64,000 nt of DNA from JBMDXB01 sp048594975 (GCA_048594975.1 JBMDXQ010000104.1:101780-165779); one strand, 5' to 3'. Numbered from the stretch's first letter, positions 6,699 through 15,676 are shown. Made by a program: numbers and translations. The notes: generated from the sequence alone by a model not told the origin.

Positions 6699-9080
6699 TC
6701 AGGTCCGGGCGGTCAGCAGCAGGTAGATGGCGCAACCGACGACGATGATGTTGGGCGTCCAGGCGGCGAGGACGGGGGAGAGCAGGCCGGTGCGGCCGAT
6801 CGCGAGAAACACACTGAAGAGCAGCCAATAGGCGAGGGCCAGCACGATCGCCAGGCCGATCCCGTAGAGTGCGCCGCGGCGTCCCATCGTGACGCCGAAG
6901 GGGAGCGCGACGAGGGTCATGACGACCGTGACGAAGGGAAACGCCACCTTGCGCTGCAGCTCCACCATCGAGGGGACCACGTTGAAACCGCTGTCGTGCA
7001 GTTCCTCGATGTAACGGCGCAGTTCGGCGACGGTCATCAACTCGGCGAGCGGCTGCTCCGTTTCGAAGTACTCGGGCGCCTCGAGGGGCAGCACACGCTC
7101 GGCGAACGGCTGCCAGTGCCCGGCGGAATCGGCGGTGAACTCCTGGATCCAGCCGTTGAACCCGCGCCAAGTCCCGCTGCGGAACTCGGCGCGCACGGCA
7201 AAGGTCTGGCGCTCGAGGCGCCAGGCGTCCTCGGCCGGCGAGTAGATGGACAGCCCGTGCATCACGTGCTGATCGGCGTCGAAGTAGCGGTAATTGTAAA
7301 TGTTGCCGTCGCGCGCGACCACCCAGCGGCGGTTCAGCGGGTCGAAGGTCTTGGGCTGCAGGTTGCGGATGCGCGCGTCGAGGATCTCCGCCTTGCGATT
7401 CGAGCGAGCCATGACCTGTTGCTCCAGGCCGAACAGGATGGTCGTCCAGACGAGGGACAGCGCCACCAGCGGGAGCGCCGCGCGGTAGAGGCTGATCCCG
7501 CACGCCTTCATGACGGTCAACTCGCTGCTCTTCGACAGCAGGCCGAACGTGATCAGGACGCTCAACAGCGCGCCGATCGGAATCACGTAGTAAACGAACT
7601 GCGGCGTCATGTAGACGAGCAGCGTCAGGATCATCGTCGTCGACGCCTCGCCCTTGAACAGCTTGTCCGTCTTGTCGAGGAACGTGGCGATGTAGAAGAT
7701 GCCGAGCAGTGCCAGGAACGACAGCCCGACCACGCGCAGGTACATCCGGCTGATGTAGCGGTCGAGGATGCCCGGGCCGGGCAGCCGAACCCGCGGCACG
7801 CGGATGACGAGGACCACCTTCCGGCGCGGTCGGGCAGCGTGCGACGGCGCCCGCGAGGAGGGGGCGCGCTGCCACGACGAGGGGAGATGGGGCAGACCGA
7901 TCGGCACCCGGATCGGCAGGCGCGCCTCCGAGTAACGGGCGCGCCAGAGCAGGGCGGCTACCCCGAAGATCCCGAGCAGGATGTTCGGCCACCACCTGGC
8001 GAGGTGGGCGATGGTGAAGTCGGCGGTCTGCAGCCCGCCTGCCGCCTCGATCTCCCGGAAGTGCCCCTTGGACAGCGACTCGGCGAGGAACATCACCGAG
8101 TAGTAGGCGAAGATCACCACCAGCCCGACGACGAAGCCCGCCATCTTGCCCTCGCGGGCGACGCTGAGGCCGAGGGCGAGCCCGATCACGCCGAAGACGA
8201 CGCATGCGATCGGCACCGAGAACTTCACGTGCATCGCGTGGATTTCCGGGTGCGGCGACAACGGCTGCGGCTTGGCCGCCAGCTTGGCGGCCGCGTCCTT
8301 CTGGAGCTCCGCGATGGTCTTCTCGGTGAGTCCGCGCGGCAGTTCGGCGCGCGGGAAAACGCTGTTCGGGTCGAGCGACAGGATCAGCTGCCGCTCGAAC
8401 CGGTAGATGTCGGTTTCGCCGCCCGCGCTGACCGTGTAGCGCGAGCCGTCAGTGAGGACCAGGTCGACGGTGCGTGCGTCGCGGTCGAGGGCCACCCGGC
8501 CGCCATGCGCCAGGTAAACCTCGGTCGCGGTGGACTTCCGCGTATCCGCGACGAGGACGTCGCGCCAGCCGCCGCCGGTCTCCGGCTCGTCGCGGACGTA
8601 GAGCACCCACCCGGGAAAATCCTCGAAGAAGACGCGCGGCCGGACGTCGTTCTCGAACTTCTTGCTGATGAGTTCGAACGTGATTTCGCGGAAGCGCTGG
8701 TTGGCGTTGGGAATCGCCTCGAGCATGACGTAGAGGGTGGCGCCGGCGGCGACAAGGGACATCACCAGGACCGGCCGGAGTAGCCGGTACGGGCTGACGC
8801 CGCAGGCCAGGAGCGCGACTGCTTCGCGGTCCGCGGACAGCCGTCCGAGGCCTATCAGGAGGCCGGTGAGCAGCGCCATGGGGATCGTCAACCCGAGGGC
8901 CTGCGGGATCAGGGTCAGGAGGATCTGGCCGGCCGCCGACCACGTGACGCCCTTGGCGACCAGGCGCTCGAGGTCGCGCATGATGGGCGGGATTTCGAGG
9001 ATGAACGTGAAGATGAGCAGCGACAGGAAGAACGGCGGGAGGGTCTCACGGATCAGGTACCGGTCGATTGTGCGCAGCAT
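6699..9080 (-). CDS. Fused LptF-LptG lipopolysaccharide export permease
   Basis: One 793-residue polypeptide contains two complete YjgP/YjgQ permease domains. The first starts at residue 1 (MLRTIDRYLIRETLPPF) and the second at about residue 438 (ILDRYISRMYLRVVG). They are joined by an Arg/Pro/Ser-rich linker (about 390-436). Each has paired transmembrane helices around a periplasmic beta-jellyroll. In most bacteria LptF and LptG are separate inner-membrane subunits that pair with the LptB ATPase to extract LPS. lptB and lptC/A lie 19 kb away on the same strand. No in-frame stop interrupts the join. Standing alone after parB, it needs its own promoter. Confidence 0.88.
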   Translation of the reverse strand: MLRTIDRYLIRETLPPFFLSLLIFTFILEIPPIMRDLERLVAKGVTWSAAGQILLTLIPQALGLTIPMALLTGLLIGLGRLSADREAVALLACGVSPYRLLRPVLVMSLVAAGATLYVMLEAIPNANQRFREITFELISKKFENDVRPRVFFEDFPGWVLYVRDEPETGGGWRDVLVADTRKSTATEVYLAHGGRVALDRDARTVDLVLTDGSRYTVSAGGETDIYRFERQLILSLDPNSVFPRAELPRGLTEKTIAELQKDAAAKLAAKPQPLSPHPEIHAMHVKFSVPIACVVFGVIGLALGLSVAREGKMAGFVVGLVVIFAYYSVMFLAESLSKGHFREIEAAGGLQTADFTIAHLARWWPNILLGIFGVAALLWRARYSEARLPIRVPIGLPHLPSSWQRAPSSRAPSHAARPRRKVVLVIRVPRVRLPGPGILDRYISRMYLRVVGLSFLALLGIFYIATFLDKTDKLFKGEASTTMILTLLVYMTPQFVYYVIPIGALLSVLITFGLLSKSSELTVMKACGISLYRAALPLVALSLVWTTILFGLEQQVMARSNRKAEILDARIRNLQPKTFDPLNRRWVVARDGNIYNYRYFDADQHVMHGLSIYSPAEDAWRLERQTFAVRAEFRSGTWRGFNGWIQEFTADSAGHWQPFAERVLPLEAPEYFETEQPLAELMTVAELRRYIEELHDSGFNVVPSMVELQRKVAFPFVTVVMTLVALPFGVTMGRRGALYGIGLAIVLALAYWLLFSVFLAIGRTGLLSPVLAAWTPNIIVVGCAIYLLLTART

Positions 9081-9339
9081 CTGAGGACCGGGAGTCGATT
9101 ATAGGGCTGGAGCCAGATTGGGCATCCGCGAACCGTCCACAGGCCTGTTTCCGGTGGCTGACGGCGTGGGTCTGATAATGAGCGTTATGTTAACTAACGC
9201 GGCCATGTTTGCGACGGAATCTTCCAACGGCCCTCTGGTTGGTCACCACGACAACGCACGCTCCCTTGCGGGCCATCCCCGCGCATCGGTAGCGAACGCT
9301 GTGTTCTAGCCATCCCGTCACGGACGATCAGTCACGAAC
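9081..9339. other. Intergenic region between parB and lptFG, no gene seen
   Basis: About 260 bp, less GC-rich than its surroundings in the middle (around 9170-9205, with GTTATGTTAACTAAC). A 63-codon plus-strand reading frame at 9118-9309 has no recognisable features and is probably not a gene. The lptFG promoter should be here, but I cannot place it with confidence. I saw no clear parS site. Confidence 0.5.
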
Positions 9340-10125
9340 CTACTGCGTCTTGAGCTCACGGATGATCGCCTGGAGCGCCTCGATGACCTCATCGCGATCC
9401 ACCCGAGACTTGTTGAACCGCAACTGCAGTTTGAACGCCTTGGTTGGGGCCCTGTAGCTGAAGACGAAGGCCTTGGGCCGTCCCGGCTTCGGCTTCGCCG
9501 CTTCCTTGCGAATCGCCTCACGGGTGACGCCCCCTTCGCGGGACATCCTCTCGACCAGGGCGATCATTTTCTGAGTGTCGCCCTGCCTAACTATCTGTAA
9601 AAGCAGCGACTTGGAGTGAATGTCGGCGAGCCGACAGAGGTTCTTGACCTCCTCGGGCATGTTATTGATCGAGAGCGACTCGGTAATCGCCGTACGTGAC
9701 TTCCCCAGCCGCCGCGCCATGTCTTCATGCGTGTAGTGGCAGCGGGTGGCGAGCTGATGCATCGCTTCCGATTCCTCGAAGGGCGTCAGGTCCTTGCGCT
9801 GCAGGTTCTCCACCAGCGCGATCTCGATGATCTCGTTGTCGTCGACTTCGCGGATGACGATCGGGATCTCGCGCAGTCCCACCTGGACCGCCGCCTGGTA
9901 GCGCCGCTCGCCGGCGACGATCTGAAACCGGTGGCCGCGCTGCCGTACGATGATCGGCTCGATGATGCCTTTCTCGGCGATCGACGCCATCAGTTCCGAC
10001 AGGTCGCCCATCACCTGCCGCGGCTGGTTCGGGTTCGCGTCGATCAGGTCGATGGGCACCACCCGGCCGACCGGCGCGCCGGCCGAGCTCGTCAGGGTCT
10101 CGACGTAGTGCTCGTCGTGACGCAT
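9340..10125 (-). CDS. parB: Chromosome partitioning protein ParB
   Basis: CTP-dependent DNA-clamp protein that loads at parS and works with ParA in chromosome segregation. The N-terminal ParB/Srx nuclease-like domain shows ANPNQPRQ, GIIEPIIVRQ and the ATP/CTP-contacting GERRYQAA. The helix-turn-helix segment DMARRLGKSRTAITESL follows, with a C-terminal dimerisation tail. The only ATG in frame after the parA stop is at 10125, with a poor ribosome-binding site. A strong AGGAGG precedes an ATG at 10165 that is out of frame and meets TAA after four codons; removing one T there would give an N-terminus beginning MDRPKRGLP. A one-base change, or reinitiation, is possible. Confidence 0.9.
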   Translation of the reverse strand: MRHDEHYVETLTSSAGAPVGRVVPIDLIDANPNQPRQVMGDLSELMASIAEKGIIEPIIVRQRGHRFQIVAGERRYQAAVQVGLREIPIVIREVDDNEIIEIALVENLQRKDLTPFEESEAMHQLATRCHYTHEDMARRLGKSRTAITESLSINNMPEEVKNLCRLADIHSKSLLLQIVRQGDTQKMIALVERMSREGGVTREAIRKEAAKPKPGRPKAFVFSYRAPTKAFKLQLRFNKSRVDRDEVIEALQAIIRELKTQ

Positions 10126-10171
10126 CCGGATGGTCTGCGGCAGTCCTCGCTTAGGAACGATCCATGACCTC

Positions 10172-10906
10172 CTAGCACAGCCGGTAGTATTCCGCCGCGC
10201 CGCTCGACTCCGGCGCGAACGAGAAAATCGACTCCTTGTAGGCCGGACTCTCCTCGAGTCGCACGCTTTTCGTGATGACCGTCTTGAACACCTTGCTCCC
10301 GAACACCTTGTCGATCTGCGCGCGGATGTCACGGGCAAGCGCCGTCCGCCGGTCGTGCATCGTGATGACGACCCCGAGGATGCGCAGCCCGGGGTTGGCG
10401 CGCGCCCGCACCTTCTCGATCGTCTCCAGCAGGTCGTCGGTGCCCTCCAGCGCAAAGTACGAGGACTGGATGGGAATCAGCAGGTGCGTCGCGGCGACCA
10501 GCGCGTTCACCGTCAGCAGCCCCAGCGTCGGCGGGCAATCGATGACGATGGCGGGGTATTCCTCGCGGATCGGCTCCAGCCGATCCTTCAACCGGAAGTG
10601 CGCATCGAGCTCCCCCACCAGCTTCGCCTCGACCTTGGCGAGCGCGATGCGCGACGGCGCCACCCAGAGGTTCGTCTGGTTCGAAGGCAGGATGACGTCC
10701 GCCATTCCGCACGTCGAATCGGCGATCGCGTCGTAGACGCTGCGCGTCACCTGGGCGATGTCCAGGTACGACATCGTGCTGTTGGCCTGGGGATCGAGGT
10801 CGACGAGCAGCGTGCGCTTGCCGCGCAACGACAGCGCGGCCGCCAGGTTGATGGCGGTCGTGGTCTTCCCCACCCCGCCCTTCTGGTTGGCGATAGCGAC
10901 GATCAT
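10172..10906 (-). CDS. parA: Chromosome partitioning ATPase ParA/Soj
   Basis: Walker-type ATPase that forms a nucleoid-bound gradient pulling ParB-parS complexes. The 244 residues include the deviant Walker A NQKGGVGKTTTAINLAAAL at the N-terminus, the A' box LLVDLDPQANST and Walker B AIVIDCPPTLG. The ATG at 10906 is the first codon of the conserved MIVAIANQKGG start. parB follows immediately downstream. A near-consensus promoter lies about 37-65 bp upstream. Confidence 0.95.
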   Translation of the reverse strand: MIVAIANQKGGVGKTTTAINLAAALSLRGKRTLLVDLDPQANSTMSYLDIAQVTRSVYDAIADSTCGMADVILPSNQTNLWVAPSRIALAKVEAKLVGELDAHFRLKDRLEPIREEYPAIVIDCPPTLGLLTVNALVAATHLLIPIQSSYFALEGTDDLLETIEKVRARANPGLRILGVVITMHDRRTALARDIRAQIDKVFGSKVFKTVITKSVRLEESPAYKESIFSFAPESSGAAEYYRLC

Positions 10907-10942
10907 GTACGGCGAGGGAGCGCGTTCACAGGGAGTGCGGCC

Positions 10943-10971
10943 ATTGTAGGGACCAACCTGGGGTGTGTCAA
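10943..10971 (-). promoter_or_regulatory. Strong sigma-70-type promoter for parAB
   Basis: TTGACA (10966-10971) and TACAAT (10943-10948) are exactly 17 bp apart. Two further TTGACA hexamers stand upstream at 10984-10989 and 11001-11006, giving a ladder of three -35-like boxes 17-18 bp apart. Only the first has a good -10 box. Confidence 0.75.
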
Positions 10972-11007
10972 CGACTTGCGAGGTGTCAATACTTGAGAGG
11001 TGTCAAT

Positions 11008-11076
11008 GCTGAATGCCGAATGCTGAATGCTGAACGATTGGTGCCGCATTCAGCCATTCAGCATTCCGCATTCAGC
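11008..11076. repeat. GCTGAATGC/GCATTCAGC inverted array (hairpin) after the DUF151 gene
   Basis: The left arm has imperfect heptamers (GCTGAATGC, CCGAATGCTGAATGC) and the right arm their complements. 11008-11016 pairs perfectly with 11068-11076, and 11022-11030 with 11046-11054, giving nested stems. It begins 10 bp past the stop of the minus-strand DUF151 gene and lies upstream of the parA promoter, so it could end transcription. The unit resembles the array at 3.0 kb. Confidence 0.8.
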
Positions 11077-11085
11077 TGCCACCCT

Positions 11086-11571
11086 TTACATCTTGTACTT
11101 GCCCATGTCGTCCGGATCGAGGCTCTCCAGCCACTTCTGCAGGCGCTCGGAGTCCCCCTTCTCCGGGGCGAAGTCGACCGTCTTGGCGTTGTCGATCACC
11201 CGATCCTCGACGAAGATCGGCGCGCGGGCGCGCAGCGCCAGCGCGATCGCGTCGCTCGGACGGGCGTCGATGGCCACCGCCTCGCCGTTGACCGTCAGGT
11301 AGATGAGCGCGTAGAAGGTATTCTCCTTGAGGTCGGAGACGACGATCTTCTGCACGTCCGCTTTCAGGTCGGCGATGATGTTGCGCAGCAGGTCGTGCGT
11401 CATCGGCCGCGGCGTGGAGATGTTCTCGATCTGCAGCGCGATGGCGTTTGCCTCGAACACGCCCACCCAGATCGGGAGGACGCGCTGTCCTTCCTTGTCC
11501 CGCAGGATCACGATCGGCATGTTGGTGATGGGATCGACCATCAATCCCTTGATCGTCATCTCGATCTGCAT
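11086..11571 (-). CDS. DUF151 bifunctional nuclease-family protein
   Basis: A 161-residue protein of the DUF151/BFN family. The conserved core covers LPIWVGVFEANAIAL, RPMTHDLLRNII and ARPSDAIALALRARAPIFV. Some members have reported DNase/RNase activity; the bacterial role is not settled. The C-terminal 25 residues look like an added helix and tail. ATG at 11571 begins the usual motif that leads into a PITNMPIVILRD strand. It lies 79 bp downstream of miaB on the same strand and may be cotranscribed with it. Confidence 0.85.
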   Translation of the reverse strand: MQIEMTIKGLMVDPITNMPIVILRDKEGQRVLPIWVGVFEANAIALQIENISTPRPMTHDLLRNIIADLKADVQKIVVSDLKENTFYALIYLTVNGEAVAIDARPSDAIALALRARAPIFVEDRVIDNAKTVDFAPEKGDSERLQKWLESLDPDDMGKYKM

Positions 11572-11650
11572 GGCTGCCTCTCGGGCCGGTCACGCCTGAC
11601 CGGCAACCGCCAACCCCCGTGCTGTCACCGGCGCCTGCCGATGTTACCCG

Positions 11651-12991
11651 CTACGGACGCTCGACCGGCACGACCGCTTCACCCCGCAGGCTGTTCGGGT
11701 TGGCCGCGGTAATCCTCACCGGGAGCGTCCGTCCGATCCAGGTGGGGTCCCCAGTGAAGTTCACGACCGTGTTCCCGCTGGTCCGCCCCGACAGCTCCCA
11801 GTCGCGGCGGCGGCTGCGCGAGTCGACCAGCACCTCCACCACGGTGCCGACCGCCGCCGCGTGGAGCTCCCGCTGGATCTCCTTCTGCACGGCCTGGAGC
11901 GCCACGATGCGCCGCGTCTTCTCCACTTCCTCTACGTCCTCCGGCAGCCGCTTGGCGGCCAGCGTGTTTGGCCGCGGCGAGTACTTGAACGAGAACATGC
12001 TGTGGAAGCGCACGCGCCGCACCAGCGACAGCGTCTCCTCGAAGTCCTCGGCGGTCTCTGCCGGGAAGCCGACAATCATATCGGTCGAGAGCGCGACGTC
12101 CGGCATGTCCTCGCGTACGCGATCGATGAGACGCAGGTACTCCTCGCGGGTGTGGCGCCGCCGCATCGCCTTCAGCACCCGCGTGGAACCGGATTGTACG
12201 GGCAGGTGGAGGTGCCGGCAGACCTTCGGCAGGTTTCGCATCGCCGCGAGCATCCGGGCGGTCACGTGGCGCGGGTGCGGACTCGCGAAGCGGATCCGTT
12301 CCAGCCCGTCGATCGCGCTCACCCGCTCCAGCAGTCCGGCGAAATCACACGCCGCGTCATCGGGCGCCTGGTAGTGGTTGACGATCTGGCCGAGCAGCTG
12401 CACTTCCCTGGCGCCGGTCGCCACGGCCAGACGCGCCTCATCGAGGATGTCGGCGACCGGCCGCATGCGCTCGTGCCCCCGCGTGTACGGAACGACGCAG
12501 AACGAGCAGAACTCGTTGCATCCCTCGATGATGGTCACGTAGGCCTTCAACGGGTCGGCGCGACGGGCGATGCCGAGCGGGAATGACACGTCATCCAGGG
12601 GATCGACGTCGACGGTCGCCGCCTGCCGATGCTCGACCGCGCCGGCGACAAGCACGGGCAGTCGCTTGACGTTCTGCGTTCCGAGGATGACGTCGACTGT
12701 CGCCGAGCGTTTCAGTATCTCGGCGCCCTCCTGCTGGGCCACGCACCCGGCGACGGCGACGACCGGACGCTCGCCGTGCTTGCGGCCGATCTGGCGGATC
12801 TCGCCGAGGCGTGTGTACAGCTTCTCTTCCGCGCGCTCGCGCACGCTGCACGTGTTGATGACGATGACGTCAGCGTCCCGCTCGTCCGACGTGGACTCGT
12901 AGCCTGCCTGCTCGAGGAGCCCGGCCATGCGCTCCGAGTCGTGGAAGTTCATCTGACAGCCGAACGTCTCGATCAAGAACTTGCGCGACAC
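11651..12991 (-). CDS. miaB: tRNA-2-methylthio-N6-dimethylallyladenosine synthase
   Basis: Radical-SAM methylthiotransferase that modifies A37 of tRNAs reading UNN codons. The N-terminal UPF0004 domain holds three cluster cysteines (FGCQMN, NTCSVRERA, AGCVAQQEG). The radical-SAM CxxxCxxC motif is in GCNEFCSFCVVPYTRG near residue 160. A C-terminal TRAM domain ends near VRITAANPNSLRGEAV. The 446-residue length is typical. The start is GTG at 12991, next to a short pyrimidine-rich repeat, with no clear Shine-Dalgarno sequence. Confidence 0.96.
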   Translation of the reverse strand: MSRKFLIETFGCQMNFHDSERMAGLLEQAGYESTSDERDADVIVINTCSVRERAEEKLYTRLGEIRQIGRKHGERPVVAVAGCVAQQEGAEILKRSATVDVILGTQNVKRLPVLVAGAVEHRQAATVDVDPLDDVSFPLGIARRADPLKAYVTIIEGCNEFCSFCVVPYTRGHERMRPVADILDEARLAVATGAREVQLLGQIVNHYQAPDDAACDFAGLLERVSAIDGLERIRFASPHPRHVTARMLAAMRNLPKVCRHLHLPVQSGSTRVLKAMRRRHTREEYLRLIDRVREDMPDVALSTDMIVGFPAETAEDFEETLSLVRRVRFHSMFSFKYSPRPNTLAAKRLPEDVEEVEKTRRIVALQAVQKEIQRELHAAAVGTVVEVLVDSRSRRRDWELSGRTSGNTVVNFTGDPTWIGRTLPVRITAANPNSLRGEAVVPVERP

Positions 12992-13031
12992 GTTTTGTGC
13001 TTTCGCTTTCGTCTTTTATTCGCTTTCGCCC
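12992..13031. repeat. Short GCTTTCG repeat tract upstream of miaB
   Basis: Three to four imperfect copies of GCTTTCG/TCTTTTA fill the gap between recN and miaB. On the coding (minus) strand the tract reads as GA-rich CGAAAGC units directly before the miaB GTG. It belongs to the same class of start-proximal degenerate arrays as the larger elements in this window. Confidence 0.55.
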
Positions 13032-13047
13032 TGTCGGTCGTCGGTGG

Positions 13048-14703
13048 CTATCTTTCCCGGTCGCGCTTCGCTCTCGAGGCGCGTCGTGACTCCAGCATCT
13101 CACGAGCGCTGGCCATCACGGCGGCCGACGTCCCTGTGCCCGCGATCATGCGGGCGAGCTCTTCCTCCCGCTCGACGCCGTCGAGCCTCGCGACCTCGGT
13201 CACCGTCCGCCCGGCCTTGACGCGCTTGCTGATGCGGAAGTGCGTCGCGCCGTAGGCGGCGATCTGCGGCAGATGCGTGATGCACAGCACCTGATAGCGC
13301 CCACCAAGCCGCTGGAGACGGCTGCCGACCACGTCCGCCACGGCCCCCCCGATACCGGCGTCCACCTCGTCGAAAATCAGCGTCTTTCCCGGCGCGTCAG
13401 TCGAGGCGAGGGTCTTGAGCGCAAGCATGATCCGTGACAGCTCGCCCCCCGACGCAATTCGCGCGAGCGGCCGCACGTCCTCTCCCGGGTTCGGCGACAA
13501 GTAGAACTCCCCGGTCTCGAGGCCCCGTTCGGACCAGTCCGCCTCCGACGTCGCCGGCGTCAGGCGCACCTCGCAGCGCGTACGCGGCATCGCCAGGTCG
13601 CCGAGGGCCTTCTCGAGCGCGCGCGCGAAGGTTTCGGCGGCGGCCCGGCGCCGTCCGGTCAACGCCTCCGCGGCCGCGCGATAGGTGCGCCGCGCCGCAT
13701 CCAGCGCCCCGTCCAGCTCCGCGGCGCGCTCGGTGCCGTGCTGCAGCTCCTCGAGCTCCCGGCGCAAGCGCTCTGCCCGGCCGATGACGTCGTGCAACGT
13801 CGGTCCGTGCTTCTTCTTGAGACGCTCGAGCAGCGCCAGGCGATCCTCGATCTCCTGCAGGCGCGCCGGCGACGCATCAATCCCGGACGCGTACGACCGG
13901 AGGAAGAACGCGGTCTCCTCGAGCTGCGATTTGACGGCCTCGCGCCCCTCGACGTACGGTGCGAACTTCGCATCGAGCGCCGCCAGCTCCGCGAGCTTGC
14001 GCCAGACGGTCCCCAGCGCGGGCAGCACCGCGTGATCGCCCTCGTACAGCGCGTCGTAGGCTTCGCCACACAGCCGCTGAAGCCGGTCGGTGTTGGCGAG
14101 CACGAGGCGTGCGGCCGCGAGTTCGTCGTCCTCTCCGGGCCGCGGCGCGACGCGATCGATGTCGGCGAGCTGGAAGGCGGTGAACTCCGCGCGGTCCGCG
14201 CTCTCGCGCTCCATCACCCGCAGACGGTCGCGCTCGATGCGCAGGCGCTGCCAGGCGGCGAATGCCTCGGCGGCCGCCGCCCGCTCCGCGCCGAGGCCGG
14301 CGTACTCGTCGATCAGCTCGATGTGCGACGCCGGGTCGAGCAGCACCTGGTGGTCGTGCTGGCCGTGCAGGTCGACCAGCCCGCCGCAGGCTTCACGCAA
14401 CGACGCACTGGTGACGAGAGCATTGTCCACGCTGGCGCGGCTGCGGCCCTGTGCCGAAACCTCGCGACGGACGACGATCTCCCGGCCGTCGGGCGCATCG
14501 AAGATCGCCTCGACGACGGCGGCGTCTTCACCGGTGCGCACCATGTCGGCCGACGCGCGCCCGCCAACCAGCAGGCCGACCGCCCCGACGAGAATCGACT
14601 TGCCGGCGCCGGTCTCGCCGGTGAGGACGTTGAGTCCGGGCGCGAACTCGAGCTCGAGCCGGTCGATGACCGCAAGATGACGGACGGACAGGAATCGGAG
14701 CAC
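13048..14703 (-). CDS. recN: DNA repair protein RecN
   Basis: SMC-like ATPase acting in double-strand break repair. The 551 residues contain the N-terminal Walker A GETGAGKSILVGAVGLLVGG (from about 29), a long coiled-coil middle (about 150-365), and C-terminal signature and Walker B segments (LARIASGGELSRIMLALK, LIFDEVDAGIGG, CITHLPQIAAYG). The start is GTG at 14703. miaB follows after a 56-bp gap holding a short repeat. The gene is divergent from the tol operon. Confidence 0.95.
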   Translation of the reverse strand: MLRFLSVRHLAVIDRLELEFAPGLNVLTGETGAGKSILVGAVGLLVGGRASADMVRTGEDAAVVEAIFDAPDGREIVVRREVSAQGRSRASVDNALVTSASLREACGGLVDLHGQHDHQVLLDPASHIELIDEYAGLGAERAAAAEAFAAWQRLRIERDRLRVMERESADRAEFTAFQLADIDRVAPRPGEDDELAAARLVLANTDRLQRLCGEAYDALYEGDHAVLPALGTVWRKLAELAALDAKFAPYVEGREAVKSQLEETAFFLRSYASGIDASPARLQEIEDRLALLERLKKKHGPTLHDVIGRAERLRRELEELQHGTERAAELDGALDAARRTYRAAAEALTGRRRAAAETFARALEKALGDLAMPRTRCEVRLTPATSEADWSERGLETGEFYLSPNPGEDVRPLARIASGGELSRIMLALKTLASTDAPGKTLIFDEVDAGIGGAVADVVGSRLQRLGGRYQVLCITHLPQIAAYGATHFRISKRVKAGRTVTEVARLDGVEREEELARMIAGTGTSAAVMASAREMLESRRASRAKRDRER

Positions 14704-14832
14704 GTCTCAGGCCGCCGACGGCCGTGGTGGAGCAGCCGCCGTCCTATGTAGTGGCGGGCCGCCCGCCCTGTGGTCGGCGGAGGCGTGCCCGGGATTCGCC
14801 GCGCGACGCGGAAGTTCCATCTTATCAGATGT

Positions 14833-14861
14833 TTGACAGCAGTCGGGCCGCATGCTACGCT
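14833..14861 (+). promoter_or_regulatory. Sigma-70-type promoter of the tol-pal operon
   Basis: TTGACA (14833-14838) and TACGCT (14856-14861) are 17 bp apart. Transcription would begin near 14868 and give a leader of about 44 nt containing GGAGG (14902-14906) before the TTG start of tolQ. The promoter rules out the ATG at 14852 as the tolQ start. Confidence 0.65.
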
Positions 14862-14911
14862 TTTCGGACCTGCGCTGTCCCAGCGGCGCTACTTATGTTG
14901 CGGAGGTCCGT

Positions 14912-15676
14912 TTGCGCACGCCTGGATTGGTCGCCCTGGCTGTGTCCCAGGGCGCAGGTGAGCCGGCAGCTGGGGCCGGACAAGTAAACACCGACATCGT
15001 CTATCTCGTCACGAACGCAAGCCCCACGGCCAAGGTGGTGCTCGCGATCCTGCTGCTGTTCTCGGCGATCTCCTGGGCCATCATCCTCTACAAGCTCTGG
15101 CAGTTCAGCCGCGCCGAACGCCAGACGTCGTCGTTTCTCGACGTCTTCAGGAAGAGCAGCAAGTTCTCGGAAGTGCAGGCGGTCTGCCAGCACGTCGCGG
15201 CGAGCCCGCTGGTGGGGCTGTTCCGCGCCGGCTACGCCGAGTTGAACGCACAGCTGCGGACGCCAGCTGGCAACGACCCCAAACCCGCAGGTGTCGCGCC
15301 GCGTCCAACGTTGAAGAGCCTGGACGCCGTCGACCGCGCGCTGCTGCGCGCCAGCACCGTCGAAATGACGAGACTCGAGCGACGCGTGCCGTTCCTCGCG
15401 ACGACGGCGAGCATCACTCCCTTCATCGGCCTGTTCGGAACGGTGTGGGGGATTATGACGTCGTTTCAGGGCATCGGCGCTGCCGGGTCGTCGAGCCTCG
15501 GTGTGGTCGCGCCGGGCATCGCCGAAGCGCTCATCGCGACGGCGGCCGGGTTGTTCGCCGCAATCCCGGCCGTGTACTTCTACAATCACTTCACCAATCG
15601 CGTGAAACACTTCTCCGCCGATATGGATGACTTCTCGCTGGAGTTCCTCAACATTGCAGAGAGGAATTTCACGTGA
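14912..15676 (+). CDS. tolQ: TolQ/ExbB-type proton-channel protein
   Basis: Inner-membrane stator of the Tol-Pal motor, which uses proton flow to energise TolA/TonB. The 254-residue protein has three membrane spans: TM1 around VVLAILLLFSAISWAIIL, then the paired helices FLATTASITPFIGLFGTVWGIM and ALIATAAGLFAAIPAVYFYN. I chose TTG at 14912 because GGAGG sits 5 nt upstream and the promoter overlaps the longer frame. A GTG further in (MSQGAGEP) is an alternative. It is the first gene of tolQ-tolR-tolA-tolB-pal-cpoB. Confidence 0.9.
   Translation: MRTPGLVALAVSQGAGEPAAGAGQVNTDIVYLVTNASPTAKVVLAILLLFSAISWAIILYKLWQFSRAERQTSSFLDVFRKSSKFSEVQAVCQHVAASPLVGLFRAGYAELNAQLRTPAGNDPKPAGVAPRPTLKSLDAVDRALLRASTVEMTRLERRVPFLATTASITPFIGLFGTVWGIMTSFQGIGAAGSSSLGVVAPGIAEALIATAAGLFAAIPAVYFYNHFTNRVKHFSADMDDFSLEFLNIAERNFT

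Noticed and set aside
6996..8783. A 595-codon plus-strand frame opposite lptFG
   Set aside because: Composition is dominated by Arg, Gln, Asp and His with no domain; it mirrors the conserved permease codons.
9118..9309. Possible 63-residue protein upstream of lptFG
   Set aside because: No ribosome-binding site, no recognisable features and ordinary composition; likely chance.
9081..9339. parS site near parAB
   Set aside because: No sequence close to the common 16-bp inverted parS consensus was found by eye; a pattern scan would settle it.
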